A stretch of DNA of 64,000 nucleotides, from contig CAZGCA010000004.1 in NCBI GenBank assembly GCA_964524145.1, positions 1 through 64,000 of the forward strand, read 5' to 3'. Below are positions 21,217 through 30,518 of this stretch, piece by piece (position 1 is the stretch's first letter; each line of letters starts with the position of its first letter). The stretch comes from CAZGCA01 sp964524145 (GTDB lineage: Bacteria; Hydrogenedentota; CAZGCA01). Both the position numbers and the translations under genes were made by a program. The notes under the pieces are model-generated. The model was given only the letters and a program-made list of their open reading frames with translations. It did not search any database and was not told where the DNA came from.

Positions 21217-23811
21217 TCACCCGTTTGAATCCCGGTCCCCCCTTTGCTTCATGAGCCATACCTCTGAGACCAAGGTGCCCCAGCCGCCCGTGTTGCGCCA
21301 CAACGTCACGTCGGATGCCGGGCCCTCGCCGATACCGGGCTGCTTTTCAAACCACACTGTCAACTCACCGTCGGTGGTCGTTTCCTTCGGTATCTCATAC
21401 TCGAAGAATTCCGATTGGAACAGGGGCAACTCGAGGTCTTTGACCAGCAAAATATCGTCCGCGTAGATTGACTCCTTCGTCTGCGGTTGGCGGATGCCGA
21501 AACGCGGCAAGTACCCCGGCCTTACGAGCGTAAACCGGACGCGATACTGCGCCTCGGGATCCAATCCGTTGTATTGGAACGTGACGCCTTGCTTCTCGTC
21601 AGTTGTGAACGCCACGGTGCGTTGTGACACCTTGTTGAATCCGCTGAACCCGCCATCGCCGAACGGCCAGCCGTACACCAAACGGGGCGACTTCTCCGGA
21701 TTGCCCGCATCGTCATAGAAACCGCCTTCACCGGCGTCCTCGTAGTACACGATACCGCGCACCATTTCTCGCTGCTGTTGACCTTCCGCCGCCATTGCCC
21801 GCTCGACCTGTCGCCTGATCCAACCTCGACCGACGTAGTCATGTTTTAGATTGAAGAAGCCCTCACTTCGCACACCGTAGATCCGGTCACTCTCCTCACC
21901 CAGACGCTTAGCCTCGGTTTTGAGCCGGGCCATCTCATCCGAATTGGCCTTGTCAACCAGGAGCTGTTGCACCTCCGCGAGTGCATTAGCCAAATCGTCC
22001 TGTTCCAACGCTGCCTTGAGCTTGCTCTCGCTGTCGGACACGGCCTGCATCTGGCGCCTGACATCCAGTTGGATATACTTGTCCAGGTAAGCCTTCTGCA
22101 TGTACTGACGCCATAGATAATCGCGCTCGATAAGGTCAGCGGACATCGCCTCTCCAGCTTTGTGCAGCATCTCGATGATACGGTCAATGCCGGGATTGGA
22201 TTCAATCGGCGTCTGCAGGTTAAGCTCGTGCTGCATGATTGCGTCGGCCATCAGCGAGGCAGCTTCGGGGCCGAAGTGCACACGCGCGTATTCCATCACG
22301 ACCTCATCGAGGCTTTGACGGGGATTCCACAGGAGCCGCTGGTACATCCATTGGTTGAAGTGATCGTGGTGTCCTTCCGAATAGGTGCAGTCGCCTATGA
22401 CGTAATGCAACGTCCCCATGGCGGCCCGATAGTAATTGCGCGGGCGCGCGTGAAAGGTGCGCCGATCGTATACCATGCTCAGATAGGGGTCGGGCCGGCG
22501 CGAGTACATCCAAAAGTCCCACGTCGGCGGAACCTGGTAGTTCCGGTCGGGGATCAGTTCGTGGTCCATAAGGCCGTATTGGCTGTACACCCAATGTGTA
22601 AAGTCACTAAAAAGAAAGATGTTCTGCTGCTGCGGCAGTTGATGAAGCATCTCCTTGAGGTAGCCGCCCAACGCGCCAAATCCCGCGTATTCGAACAGGT
22701 CCGTGCGGTGATCCTGACGACGTCCGGGCATCCAGCCCATCGCGTTGGACCCGGGACCGTAGACAATGCCCGACAACCACTCTCGCGGCTCCGCCTGGAG
22801 ATACTCGAAGATAGCCTCCTCACCGGCATTGTCCAGTTTCTGATTTCCCGCAAACACGATGGTTTCGGGATGGTACTTGTGCAGCAGACGCGTGTAGTCC
22901 TCACAAAGGCGGATGAACGTGCCTCCGTACGGGGCGCAGTTGCTGCATTCACACCCGCCACCGTCGCCCGACTTGTACCGGACGATGTCGTAGAACGGCA
23001 TACTCTTGAAGAGTTCCTCCCGCTGTTCGAGCAGTGCCTGGCGCGCCTCAGGTATCGAGGGACAAAGGTAGTTCAGCCTGCCGATTGCTTCCTTCGCCTG
23101 CCACTCTTCCAGCCCCTGTCCCGCATTGCCGTTGACATCCGTGAGCGTTATGAGGTTGTAGTCGCGCACCAACTGATAGAGATGGCCTCCTTCGCCTTGC
23201 CAGGACACCTCAAACGTGTTAGCACCGGCCAGCCCATAATTCAGCAACGCATCGTGCCACTCCGGCACTGTCCATTTGCGAGATTTCGTCAACTGCGTGA
23301 TAGTATATCCTTGTGAAACCAACGTGCCGCGGTAACGGAACCGGGGCGCTTGGCGTATCTCAAGGTCTGTGGGCAACTCGATGGCGTTGCCCCGACCGAC
23401 TGCCTGACGCAGAATCTCTCCAACGGCATACAGCACTCCTCGTGTGTCGCTGCCAATAGCAACCAGCTCGTTGCCGGAGATGGACTGAAGTACGAACCCT
23501 TCGGCCCCAGGGTCAAGGGAGGCCGGCAGGCGGACGTTGTTCTCCTCACAAATCTCTCGCAAAAGCGGGTGCCGCTCGGCCGTTCCCAGGTATATGCTCA
23601 AACCAGCCTGTCCGGGAGCCTCACGAAGTCCGACCTCGATTCTTGCCTTCGTCTCAAGCCGACTCTTCAGCAGCCCGGCGTAACGTGTTTCATATTCGTT
23701 CGCTTTCGATGCGGTTATGACCGTGACCTTTTCAAACGATGCTCCGAACGCTGCAAATGAACTTAGACAGGCGATAACCAACATGGTGACGAGGCAGTCA
23801 AAGCGTCTCAT
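21217..23811 (-). CDS. Secreted GH20/GH67-like protein (alpha-glucuronidase/hexosaminidase N-domain type)
   Basis: 864 residues. The open frame continues to 23862, but the ATG at 23811 has GGAGAG correctly placed and starts a clean signal peptide (MRRFDCLVTMLVIACLSSFA). Residues 60-170 resemble the non-catalytic beta-N-acetylhexosaminidase-like domain: FVLQSISGNELVAIGSDTRG leads into the typical GVLYAVGEILRQ. The next 400 residues look like a TIM barrel (FRYRGTLVSQGY, GDGGGCECSNCAPYGG, ETIVFAGNQ). The C-terminus contains a helical stretch and a beta-sandwich ending in VWFEKQP. Because of the CxxC pair in GGCECSNC it resembles the DUF4838-type group. The substrate is unknown. It is upstream of, and probably in one operon with, the gene at 19177. 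Confidence 0.6.
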   Translation of the reverse strand: MRRFDCLVTMLVIACLSSFAAFGASFEKVTVITASKANEYETRYAGLLKSRLETKARIEVGLREAPGQAGLSIYLGTAERHPLLREICEENNVRLPASLDPGAEGFVLQSISGNELVAIGSDTRGVLYAVGEILRQAVGRGNAIELPTDLEIRQAPRFRYRGTLVSQGYTITQLTKSRKWTVPEWHDALLNYGLAGANTFEVSWQGEGGHLYQLVRDYNLITLTDVNGNAGQGLEEWQAKEAIGRLNYLCPSIPEARQALLEQREELFKSMPFYDIVRYKSGDGGGCECSNCAPYGGTFIRLCEDYTRLLHKYHPETIVFAGNQKLDNAGEEAIFEYLQAEPREWLSGIVYGPGSNAMGWMPGRRQDHRTDLFEYAGFGALGGYLKEMLHQLPQQQNIFLFSDFTHWVYSQYGLMDHELIPDRNYQVPPTWDFWMYSRRPDPYLSMVYDRRTFHARPRNYYRAAMGTLHYVIGDCTYSEGHHDHFNQWMYQRLLWNPRQSLDEVVMEYARVHFGPEAASLMADAIMQHELNLQTPIESNPGIDRIIEMLHKAGEAMSADLIERDYLWRQYMQKAYLDKYIQLDVRRQMQAVSDSESKLKAALEQDDLANALAEVQQLLVDKANSDEMARLKTEAKRLGEESDRIYGVRSEGFFNLKHDYVGRGWIRRQVERAMAAEGQQQREMVRGIVYYEDAGEGGFYDDAGNPEKSPRLVYGWPFGDGGFSGFNKVSQRTVAFTTDEKQGVTFQYNGLDPEAQYRVRFTLVRPGYLPRFGIRQPQTKESIYADDILLVKDLELPLFQSEFFEYEIPKETTTDGELTVWFEKQPGIGEGPASDVTLWRNTGGWGTLVSEVWLMKQRGDRDSNG

Positions 23812-23879
23812 TTCATCTCTCCTCATACTTACTGTGCTGCATACACATCTCCAACCCCCCAATAGTACTCCTCACGGTG

Positions 23880-24022
23880 TAATCAACTCGAGCATCTCCC
23901 GGCGGCCTCACGTTGTTCAACAGTAGTTCTACAGCATTCCGCTTGAACTCTTTGTCATACTTCTTGGGGTGACATGGTGACGTAACTTCTCTCCCGTATT
24001 CTACTACGCCCCATGTCTCCAT
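23880..24022 (-). pseudogene. IS3-type OrfA N-terminal remnant
   Basis: The reverse strand contains KKYDKEFKRNAVELLL (codons from about 23965 downward), the typical beginning of the helix-turn-helix OrfA of IS3-family elements. Similarity is lost after NNVRPPGD and the remainder of OrfA is missing. It lies only about 25 bases from an OrfB C-terminal remnant in the opposite orientation, so the two pieces cannot come from one undisturbed insertion. Confidence 0.65.
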
Positions 24023-24044
24023 TGAAACAGGGTAACCCCAGCTT

Positions 24045-24180
24045 GTGGTCTGCTACAATAGCCGGCGGCATCAAGAAACGCTTGGCAACGTCACCCTTGA
24101 CGATGTATACTTCGGCAGAAAGGAAACGATGGTACTAATAAGGAGGAAGCAGGAGCTCGGAACGTTGGCCGTTACGGTGA
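24045..24180 (+). pseudogene. IS3-type transposase C-terminal remnant
   Basis: The plus strand reads VCYNSRRHQETLGNVTLDDV followed by YFGRKE, the recognisable end of an IS3-family OrfB. The DDE catalytic region is missing. DNA similarity to 17085-17157 is high by eye (both contain GAAACGCTTGGCAACGT), so the two copies share a recent element ancestor. No terminal inverted repeats could be delimited. Confidence 0.75.
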
Positions 24181-24315
24181 GGCAAAGAGACCGCATCTGT
24201 ATCCTGCACCTGTGCGGCAGATGTTCCGAAGACCTGCACGTTATGCCAACAGCTCGTGTATGATGGCGGCCCACAACGGGTCTCGACAAGAAAGGCGGAA
24301 GGAGGGACTGGTGAC

Positions 24316-25401
24316 ATGAGTTTGATGACTTTGCTGCCTCTGGTTGTCCTGATCGGTGCGGCGCCGTCCGGGGACGGCGCGGGCCCCGTTAAACACGGCG
24401 TTCTGTACTTCGAGGACGGTCGGTTTGCCGGATGGCCCGCCAACAACGGCGTATGGTCGTGGGGCAACGAGATCGTTGTGGGGTTCACTCTGGGCTACTA
24501 CAAGGCCAAGCCGGGCGGCGGTCACCCCATCGACCCAGACCGACCATCCGTACCCCGGCAGGGACGTAGCCTGGACGGAGGAGAGACATGGACGATCGAG
24601 ACTCCGTCGTACTTGGACGAGAGCGGCCAGGAACGCCAGCCGACGCAGCTGCAAACTTCAATCGACTTCACCCATCCGGACTTTGCAGCGCGGTTCCGGA
24701 ACGATAGGTTCTACTATTCGCACGACCGCTGTCGAACCTGGCACGGCCCGTTTCGGCTGCCGGATTTCGGCCGCAAGGGGTTGCTGGCGCGCACCGACTA
24801 CATCGTCAATGGCACACACGACCTCATGGCCTTCATTGCAACCGAGAAAGACGAAGGCGGCGAGGGCTGGCCGTGCTGCATCCGCACCACCGACGGAGCA
24901 AAGACGTGGCAGTTTGTCGGCTGGATTGGCGAGCAGCCTGGTCCCGGTGGGTATGCGATCATGCCCTCAACCTTGCGCCTGTCGGAGACCGCGCTGCTCT
25001 CGATCATACGCCTTCGGGGCGTTGAGGAAGGCAGGAGGCAATGGTGGATCGAGGGGCATCTGTCCCCCGACAACGGCCGGAATTGGTATCGCCTGGCCGA
25101 GCCAACCATCAACAACCACGGCAACCCGCCGCACATGATCCGGCTGCAGGATGGTCGGATTGCGTTGACGTATGGGCACCGCGTTCCGCCGTACGGCATA
25201 CGCGCCGTCATCAGCAACGACGATGGCAAAACCTGGGGCGAGACGATCATCTTGCGCGACGACGGCGGCGGGTGGGATCTGGGATACCCGCGAACCGTCC
25301 AGAGACCTGATGGCAAATGTCTGACGGCTTATTACTTCAACGACGGAAAGCGTAAGGAACGATACATCGCGACAACCCTGTGGGATCCCGGCAAACCGTA
25401 G
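24316..25401 (+). CDS. Exported sialidase-like (BNR-repeat) protein
   Basis: 361 residues. The ATG at 24316 follows AAGGAGGG and opens a short signal peptide (MTLLPLVVLIGAAPSGDGA). Several Asp-box-like turns with the SxDxGxTW pattern are visible: SLDGGETW, SHDRCRTW, TDGAKTW, SPDNGRNW and SNDDGKTW. Together they indicate a six-bladed beta-propeller of the sialidase superfamily. Members hydrolyse sialic acids or act on other glycans; the arginine triad was not located, so activity on sialic acid is not shown. It is followed by a DapA/NanA-family gene and a sodium:solute symporter on the same strand, a context that fits release, uptake and breakdown of an acidic sugar. Confidence 0.75.
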   Translation: MSLMTLLPLVVLIGAAPSGDGAGPVKHGVLYFEDGRFAGWPANNGVWSWGNEIVVGFTLGYYKAKPGGGHPIDPDRPSVPRQGRSLDGGETWTIETPSYLDESGQERQPTQLQTSIDFTHPDFAARFRNDRFYYSHDRCRTWHGPFRLPDFGRKGLLARTDYIVNGTHDLMAFIATEKDEGGEGWPCCIRTTDGAKTWQFVGWIGEQPGPGGYAIMPSTLRLSETALLSIIRLRGVEEGRRQWWIEGHLSPDNGRNWYRLAEPTINNHGNPPHMIRLQDGRIALTYGHRVPPYGIRAVISNDDGKTWGETIILRDDGGGWDLGYPRTVQRPDGKCLTAYYFNDGKRKERYIATTLWDPGKP

Positions 25402-25491
25402 CAGATCTCCGGCGCGCGCGATACGACTGTGGGCGTCATTCGCAACGCCATCGGTGACGCCCAGCGATAGCAGGAAGGAGGCAGAGTAGGC

Positions 25492-26427
25492 ATGAGCGTC
25501 TCGGACGCAACCGGGAGTCGATCCTTCCGGGGTATGATGCCCATCATGCCGACGGCCATCAGCGAGTCATGTGCGTTGGACGAACCCAGCCAGCGCCGGC
25601 TTGTCCAATACTGTCTGAAATGTGGCGCAGTTGCCATCGGCCACTTCGGCTTTGCGTCGGAATTTCACAAGGTCTCCGAGGACGAGCGGAAACGTCTGAT
25701 AGAGACCATCGTCGATGAAGTGGCCGGGCGCGTGCCGGTCTTCATCGGCGTGACCGCGCCGGCCGTCCACATTGCCGTCCGCTACGCGAAAGAAGCCGAG
25801 TCGCTGGGCGCGGACATGATCATGGCGGCGCTCCCGTACGTCGATGTGCCCGACCAGGCCGGCGCCTTCTCGTACTATCAAGACCTGTCGGACGCGGTGA
25901 CCTCGCCGATCATCGTGCAGGACACGCCGTTGAGCTCGATTATTCTTACGGCAGGCCTGCTTTTTCGGATGCACGAGGAAATCGAACACATCCAGCACAT
26001 CAAAGCCGAAGGAAAAAACTTTCTCGCCAAGACCGCTGACCTGATCGAACTATCGGGAGGCAGATTGCCCGTCATAGGTGGGGCGGGCGGGAAACACATG
26101 ATCCACATGTTGCGATTGGGTGTCACAGCCTTCATGACAGGCACGGAGGCGCTGGACATTCATGCCGCCGTAGTGGACGCGTACTTGAACGGTAACGAGG
26201 ACGAAGCCGCCCGACGCTATTTCGAACAGGTGTTGCCCTACTTCGTCTTCTATGACGATTATCCGCAAGAACTTCTCAAGAAGATGCTTCATGCGCGCGG
26301 CGTCATTGACTGTCCCAAGGTCATTCCTCCCCCGGCTGACGCGCCCATGAGCGAAGCCGAGCAGCGTGAGTTCGAATGGACGCTCGACCGGATAGGCTGG
26401 CGGAAACGGTGGCCCGACATCCCATGA
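25492..26427 (+). CDS. Dihydrodipicolinate synthase/N-acetylneuraminate lyase family aldolase
   Basis: 311 residues, a class I (Schiff-base) aldolase of the DapA superfamily. The Schiff-base lysine is K171 in QHIKAEG. The substrate loop that normally reads YNxPxR is here VQDTPLSS, so the catalytic tyrosine of true dihydrodipicolinate synthase and neuraminate lyase is missing at this position. The usual GGTTGE is replaced by IGHFGFASEF. It is therefore unlikely to be lysine-biosynthetic DapA and more likely acts on a sugar acid or other 2-keto acid. AAGGAGG precedes the ATG. It lies 90 bases after the sialidase-like gene and 59 bases before the symporter. Confidence 0.8.
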   Translation: MSVSDATGSRSFRGMMPIMPTAISESCALDEPSQRRLVQYCLKCGAVAIGHFGFASEFHKVSEDERKRLIETIVDEVAGRVPVFIGVTAPAVHIAVRYAKEAESLGADMIMAALPYVDVPDQAGAFSYYQDLSDAVTSPIIVQDTPLSSIILTAGLLFRMHEEIEHIQHIKAEGKNFLAKTADLIELSGGRLPVIGGAGGKHMIHMLRLGVTAFMTGTEALDIHAAVVDAYLNGNEDEAARRYFEQVLPYFVFYDDYPQELLKKMLHARGVIDCPKVIPPPADAPMSEAEQREFEWTLDRIGWRKRWPDIP

Positions 26428-26486
26428 GCCGTAACGAGGCGCGCAGGCCCAAACCGTGCGCGTGAACGACATGACGGGGATAAACG

Positions 26487-28052
26487 ATGAGCAGATGGGA
26501 CGTTGCTGTGATGGTTCTGTACTTCGGCTGCATGACCTGGGTCGGTCTGTACTTTGCCAGGCGCAACAGGAGCACCGAAGAGTACTTCCTCGGAAACCGG
26601 GCCTTCCCCGGATGGGCCATAGGACTGTCACTCGTGGGTACGTCCATCAGTTCCATCTCGTTCCTCGGCATACCCGGAGATTCGTTCAAGACGGCCTGGC
26701 TGCGTTTTCTCATCGGCATAACGATGCCGCTCGTGGTAATCGCGGGCGCCTACCTTTTCCTTCCGTTCTACCGGCGCACCAAGACGACCTCGGCTTTCGA
26801 ATACCTTGAGGGCCGTTTTGGTCCGTCCACGCGCCTGTACGGCGCGAGCGCCTTCCTCATCTCGCAGTTGGTGCGGCTCAGCATGGTGTTGTACTTGCTG
26901 TCGCTCGTGGCACACGAATTGACGGGTATAGACCTCTGGTTGTGCGTCGTTCTCAGCGGCGTGTTCGTGTCGTTCTACACGGTGGCGGGCGGTATTGAGG
27001 CAGTAGTGTGGACCGACGTCATACAGACCGTGATCCTCTCGATTGGCGGGGTTCTTTGCATGATCAAGATGATGACCCTATTGCCCGGCGGGTTGGGCGA
27101 GGTGTTTTCCGTCGCGGCTGCCGACGGCAAATTCCAGTTCGCAGAGTTGATGCCCGACGGCACCCTCCGGCCCACTTCGTGGGGGTTCTCGTTGAGCGAG
27201 AAAACAGCGCTCATGGTCCTCTTCGTCGGACTGACACACTTCATGGCGGAGTATGCGTGCAACCAAAACGTCGTTCAACGTTACTGCGCGTCGGCCAGCG
27301 CCCGCGAGGCTCGCAAGGCCATGTTTGTTTGCTGTGTGGCAAGCCTCGTCATATGGACGTTTTTCAGGTTCCTCGGCACCAGCCTCTACGTGTTCTTCCA
27401 ACACTTTCCGAACACTGACACCGATGCGATGCTGAGCGGCGCCCAGAAGGCGGAACAAGTGTTACCCTATTTCATCATGCACTACCTGCCCGCAGGCGTT
27501 TCCGGGCTCGTACTGGCGGCCGTTCTGGCGGCGGCCATGTCTTCCCTGGACTCGAGCCTTAACGCGATTTCGACGGTCGGCGTCGTCGACATCTACCGCC
27601 GCCACCTGGTCAAGAACCGCGATGATGCGCACTACCTGCGGGTGGCGCGCGCCATCGCCATCGCCTCGTCCGTATTCATGATAGGCGGCGCCGTTGTCTT
27701 GGCATATTCCAAGACCAAAACACTGGGAGACACCGGCACGGCACTCAGCGCGATTCTGGCGGGCGGGTTGTTGGGATTGTACCTGCTCGGGTTCCTGACC
27801 ACGCGGGGCGATGGACGCGCGGTAGCCGTCGCAATAGTCTGCACCGTGTTGTGGTCGGCATATATGACCCTGGCCAGGTACAACCTGCTGCCGGAAGGTT
27901 GGCTGCCCAACATCGACTCATACTACACGGGCATCATCGGCCACATCGTTATGTTTTGTGTAGGATATCTGTTGGCCATGTTCATACCGGCCAAACCGCG
28001 CGACCTGACAAACCTCTCCATCTGGACGCAAGAATCCAAGCCGTTGGAATAG
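26487..28052 (+). CDS. Sodium:solute symporter (SSS family)
   Basis: 521 residues with about 13-14 transmembrane helices. The first helix is followed by YFARRNRSTEEYFLGNRAFP, the characteristic SSS-family loop. TVAGGIEAVVWTDVIQ around residues 155-170 and LAAAMSSLDSSLNAISTV around residues 350-367 are further family signatures, the latter holding the serines of the sodium site. SSS transporters bring in sugars, sialic acid, acetate and other solutes with sodium. Given its neighbours (sialidase-like protein and a DapA/NanA-family aldolase), uptake of the released acidic sugar is a reasonable inference. It is the last gene of this plus-strand group. Confidence 0.9.
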   Translation: MSRWDVAVMVLYFGCMTWVGLYFARRNRSTEEYFLGNRAFPGWAIGLSLVGTSISSISFLGIPGDSFKTAWLRFLIGITMPLVVIAGAYLFLPFYRRTKTTSAFEYLEGRFGPSTRLYGASAFLISQLVRLSMVLYLLSLVAHELTGIDLWLCVVLSGVFVSFYTVAGGIEAVVWTDVIQTVILSIGGVLCMIKMMTLLPGGLGEVFSVAAADGKFQFAELMPDGTLRPTSWGFSLSEKTALMVLFVGLTHFMAEYACNQNVVQRYCASASAREARKAMFVCCVASLVIWTFFRFLGTSLYVFFQHFPNTDTDAMLSGAQKAEQVLPYFIMHYLPAGVSGLVLAAVLAAAMSSLDSSLNAISTVGVVDIYRRHLVKNRDDAHYLRVARAIAIASSVFMIGGAVVLAYSKTKTLGDTGTALSAILAGGLLGLYLLGFLTTRGDGRAVAVAIVCTVLWSAYMTLARYNLLPEGWLPNIDSYYTGIIGHIVMFCVGYLLAMFIPAKPRDLTNLSIWTQESKPLE

Positions 28053-28642
28053 CCCGGGCGATAGCCGCCAACTTGCCGCCTCCCCTTATGAGATAGTCTG
28101 ACTACACCGTTCCGGCCCAGAAGGTCCTCGCAGGAGGCGCAATCTCATGCTCGCCAAGATTCTTCCCACGGACGGTGTCGCCGAGTGTTGACGTCGTCCG
28201 ACACACCCGATCGAACGAACTCATCAATCGCCGAAGTCCCATTCTCTCCCGGTCTGGACTGGCGGCGGAACTCACCCGAAACACCCAATTCCCGAGTGCA
28301 TTTCTGACGTAATAGGCACTTACGAAATAAATGCGCTCTTGCGAGAGAGCTGCAATAGCTGATGCCATAATGGATTGTGAGGCCGCAGCAATACACAACA
28401 GCCGGACATACGGTTTGTGTGTCTTCTGTTACTACTCATTCACGACACCGAAAACCGAAGTGCATATGTCGTGGCTCAATAGAGCTTGGCTGCAGAGTCA
28501 TGGAGAGCGAGTTCTTCAGGCTTCTCTTTCGTCGGCTTCCCGTCCTTATTCCAACCGCACAGTTCGTACTACTCGGTGGGTTGGTCGTCAGGATTGGGAA
28601 CCTTCCCTGCAGCGCACCCTTCGGCGGGAATCCGTATCGAGT
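28053..28642. other. 590-base gap with no assignable gene
   Basis: Downstream of the symporter and of the truncated DUF1080 gene. The reverse strand has a 98-codon open frame (28102-28398) that resembles no protein I know, and the plus-strand frames read as random. Given the transposase debris next door, this is probably decayed sequence. I see no repeats or clear promoter. Confidence 0.4.
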
Positions 28643-29012
28643 TCAGCGGAGAGGCGTCAGCTTGACGTTCCTAAACATGATAGGGGAGCCTTCGCTCTGG
28701 AGACCGATGTACCCCCGGCGAACGCTCACACCGGTCGCCTTGTTCTGGTGTTGGCCGTTGACGGTCAACTCGACGGTATCGCCTTTGCAGGTGATCTCGT
28801 ACGTGTTCCAGGCGCCGGGTTTCTTTTCGTTGGTGCGGTGTTGGCGCGGCGCGTAGCGGAACAACTCGCCCTCGGGACTCGTGTTCTCATTGAATGAGCA
28901 GCCCATTCCGACGAAATCGCCGGCACGTCTGTGCATAAGCTGCGCTTCCATGCAGAGCGGCCAGACTTTGTCTTCGCCACTAATCCGCAGCAAGACACCG
29001 CTGGTGCCAGAG
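28643..29012 (-). pseudogene. DUF1080 (3-keto-disaccharide hydrolase-like) gene, 3' fragment
   Basis: The reverse strand encodes SGVLLRISGEDKVWPLCMEA, then RRAGDFVGMG, GAWNTYEITCKGDTVELTVN and the terminal GYIGLQSEGSPIMFRNVKL, the C-terminal half of a DUF1080 beta-jelly-roll protein. These proteins are usually secreted and act on glycans. The N-terminal half and signal peptide are absent. Immediately upstream, in a different frame, the sequence becomes the end of an IS1380-type transposase, so the gene was broken by an insertion. Confidence 0.75.
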
Positions 29013-29340
29013 GGCCGAGTCGTGGGATCCGGCGAAGGATAATCCTGAACAGCCGTCGTGGAATGGCAACGTCGGCCATATGAAACGTGAAGTACCGGGC
29101 GTGTGTCACAACCTTGGCACTAATCTTGACCAACTTCTCCCTCAACGTCGCCAACGACCAGTGCTTCACACTCCGCGGTAGCGCCAGCTTGCGGAACAGA
29201 CCGCCCAGGTTGTATGCCAAGACGAACAACTGCAGTAGGACCTCGTTGTCCACGAAGTCATGGCACGAGAGACGAGTCCGTTTCACTGCGTTCTTGCCTT
29301 CCTTGATCCACCGCTCCGCCGTATCGCGCCCATCGGAACA
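29013..29340 (-). pseudogene. IS1380-family transposase, 3' fragment
   Basis: The reverse strand encodes RDTAERWIKEGKNAVKRTRL, LQLFVLAYNLGGLFRKLALP, HWSLATLREKLVKISAKVV and ILRRIPRL, the well-conserved C-terminal part of IS1380-family (DDE, IS4-like) transposases. The catalytic N-terminal two thirds are missing: the fragment meets the 3' end of the DUF362 gene on one side and the DUF1080 fragment on the other. It is inactive and marks a past insertion with deletion. Confidence 0.8.
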
Positions 29341-29345
29341 GCCGC

Positions 29346-30518
29346 CTACATTGGCTGCGATTGCTCTATCAACTCTTTCACCCAAAGTTCCGGAGGATTC
29401 GTCTCGTTGTCGGGACAAGGCGTTCCTTTGCTCAGCAAGCCATAACGGGCTGCGGGCACCCAGTCCATCTGCACGTCTTCGAGCCGTTGGCCGACCAGGT
29501 TGATCATGCTGGGTCGCATCTGTCCGAGTCCCTGGTGGAAGGCCATTGCAATATGGGGGACGTGGAAGGGATCCTGCCCCGTGATCCGTGTTCCCACGGC
29601 ATCGACGGCCACCAGGTCATTGCCGCCGACAAGCAGCCAATCCCCCAGTTGTTCCCGCATGTCTATCGGTTCGCTCCCCACGAGCGGGGTGGAGACGGGC
29701 CCGTTGCCTTCCAGGCCGATGGTGAAATCGATGATTGCGAAATCTGGTTTGATCGCGTGCGCCACATCGAGAAAACACTGTTCGATCCCCCCGGCCGTGG
29801 CGTGAAGGACCATACGGGCTGAGGTCCCCATCGCGTATGGGGACAGGGGCAGGACACCCACGAAGTTTTTGAGGGCTAATGTTACTTCGGTAACCAGATG
29901 GGTTTTCGCCACGGGTATTGAGATGACTTTGTCCGCGCGGGTGACAAGGCTGGACACACGCAGTTCTCCCATCCCGGTGTGCGGCGAAGGGACAAGGTCC
30001 CACTCGGAACTATCCTCCAGGAGGCAGGCCAACGTCAGGCGGCCGTCATAGATCCCGTTCAGGCGCTCAGCTTCCTGATGATACGTGCTTGTGCCGTCCA
30101 ATGTGGGCAGATTCGTCCAGTCGAACCGTGGCACCTGCGCGCCGTCTCCGATGATTACGTATTCGGCGCCGGCTTCCAGGCAGGCCTCGGCGACCGCAAA
30201 GACAATCTCCGGTTTCGTGCATTCCCCTTTGAGCATCACGTTTCCGCCGAACAAATCCGCGCTGACCAAATTGGGCTTGATGAAGACGGTTTCTCCCGGC
30301 TCAACGATGGCCTGCGCCCCGCCAAATGCATCGAGGATGTCGCGTGTCATCCGGCGCAGGTTCGGGCCTCGCACAGCGACAACGTCGGCGGGCTCTTCAC
30401 TGGGAGCACAGGGAGGAGCTTGCCGTCTGGGACATCCAGCAATCCCGGCAAGGAACGTTCCAGACGCGGTAGCGGCGGCGATTTGCTTCAGGAAAGCGCG
30501 GCGATTGCAGCAGTACAT
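29346..30518 (-). CDS. DUF362-domain protein with twin-arginine signal
   Basis: 390 residues. The N-terminus NRRAFLKQIAAATASGTFLA is a twin-arginine signal followed by a cysteine that could be lipidated (LAGIAGC). The body matches DUF362 proteins: EPGETVFIKPNLVSAD, YVIIGDGAQVPRFDWTN, SIPVAKTHLVTEVTLALKNF and FAIIDFTIGLEGNGPVSTP. DUF362 proteins are often linked to iron-sulfur redox proteins, but their reaction is not established. The end of the gene abuts the IS1380 fragment, so the last residues (about the final 10-20) could derive from the insertion junction. GGAGG precedes the ATG. It lies downstream of the rubredoxin gene. Confidence 0.8.
   Translation of the reverse strand: MYCCNRRAFLKQIAAATASGTFLAGIAGCPRRQAPPCAPSEEPADVVAVRGPNLRRMTRDILDAFGGAQAIVEPGETVFIKPNLVSADLFGGNVMLKGECTKPEIVFAVAEACLEAGAEYVIIGDGAQVPRFDWTNLPTLDGTSTYHQEAERLNGIYDGRLTLACLLEDSSEWDLVPSPHTGMGELRVSSLVTRADKVISIPVAKTHLVTEVTLALKNFVGVLPLSPYAMGTSARMVLHATAGGIEQCFLDVAHAIKPDFAIIDFTIGLEGNGPVSTPLVGSEPIDMREQLGDWLLVGGNDLVAVDAVGTRITGQDPFHVPHIAMAFHQGLGQMRPSMINLVGQRLEDVQMDWVPAARYGLLSKGTPCPDNETNPPELWVKELIEQSQPM

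Noticed and set aside
28102..28398. 98-codon minus-strand frame downstream of the broken DUF1080 gene
   Set aside because: Resembles no known protein, lacks a good ribosome binding site and lies in a decayed region; kept only as a note in the gap entry.
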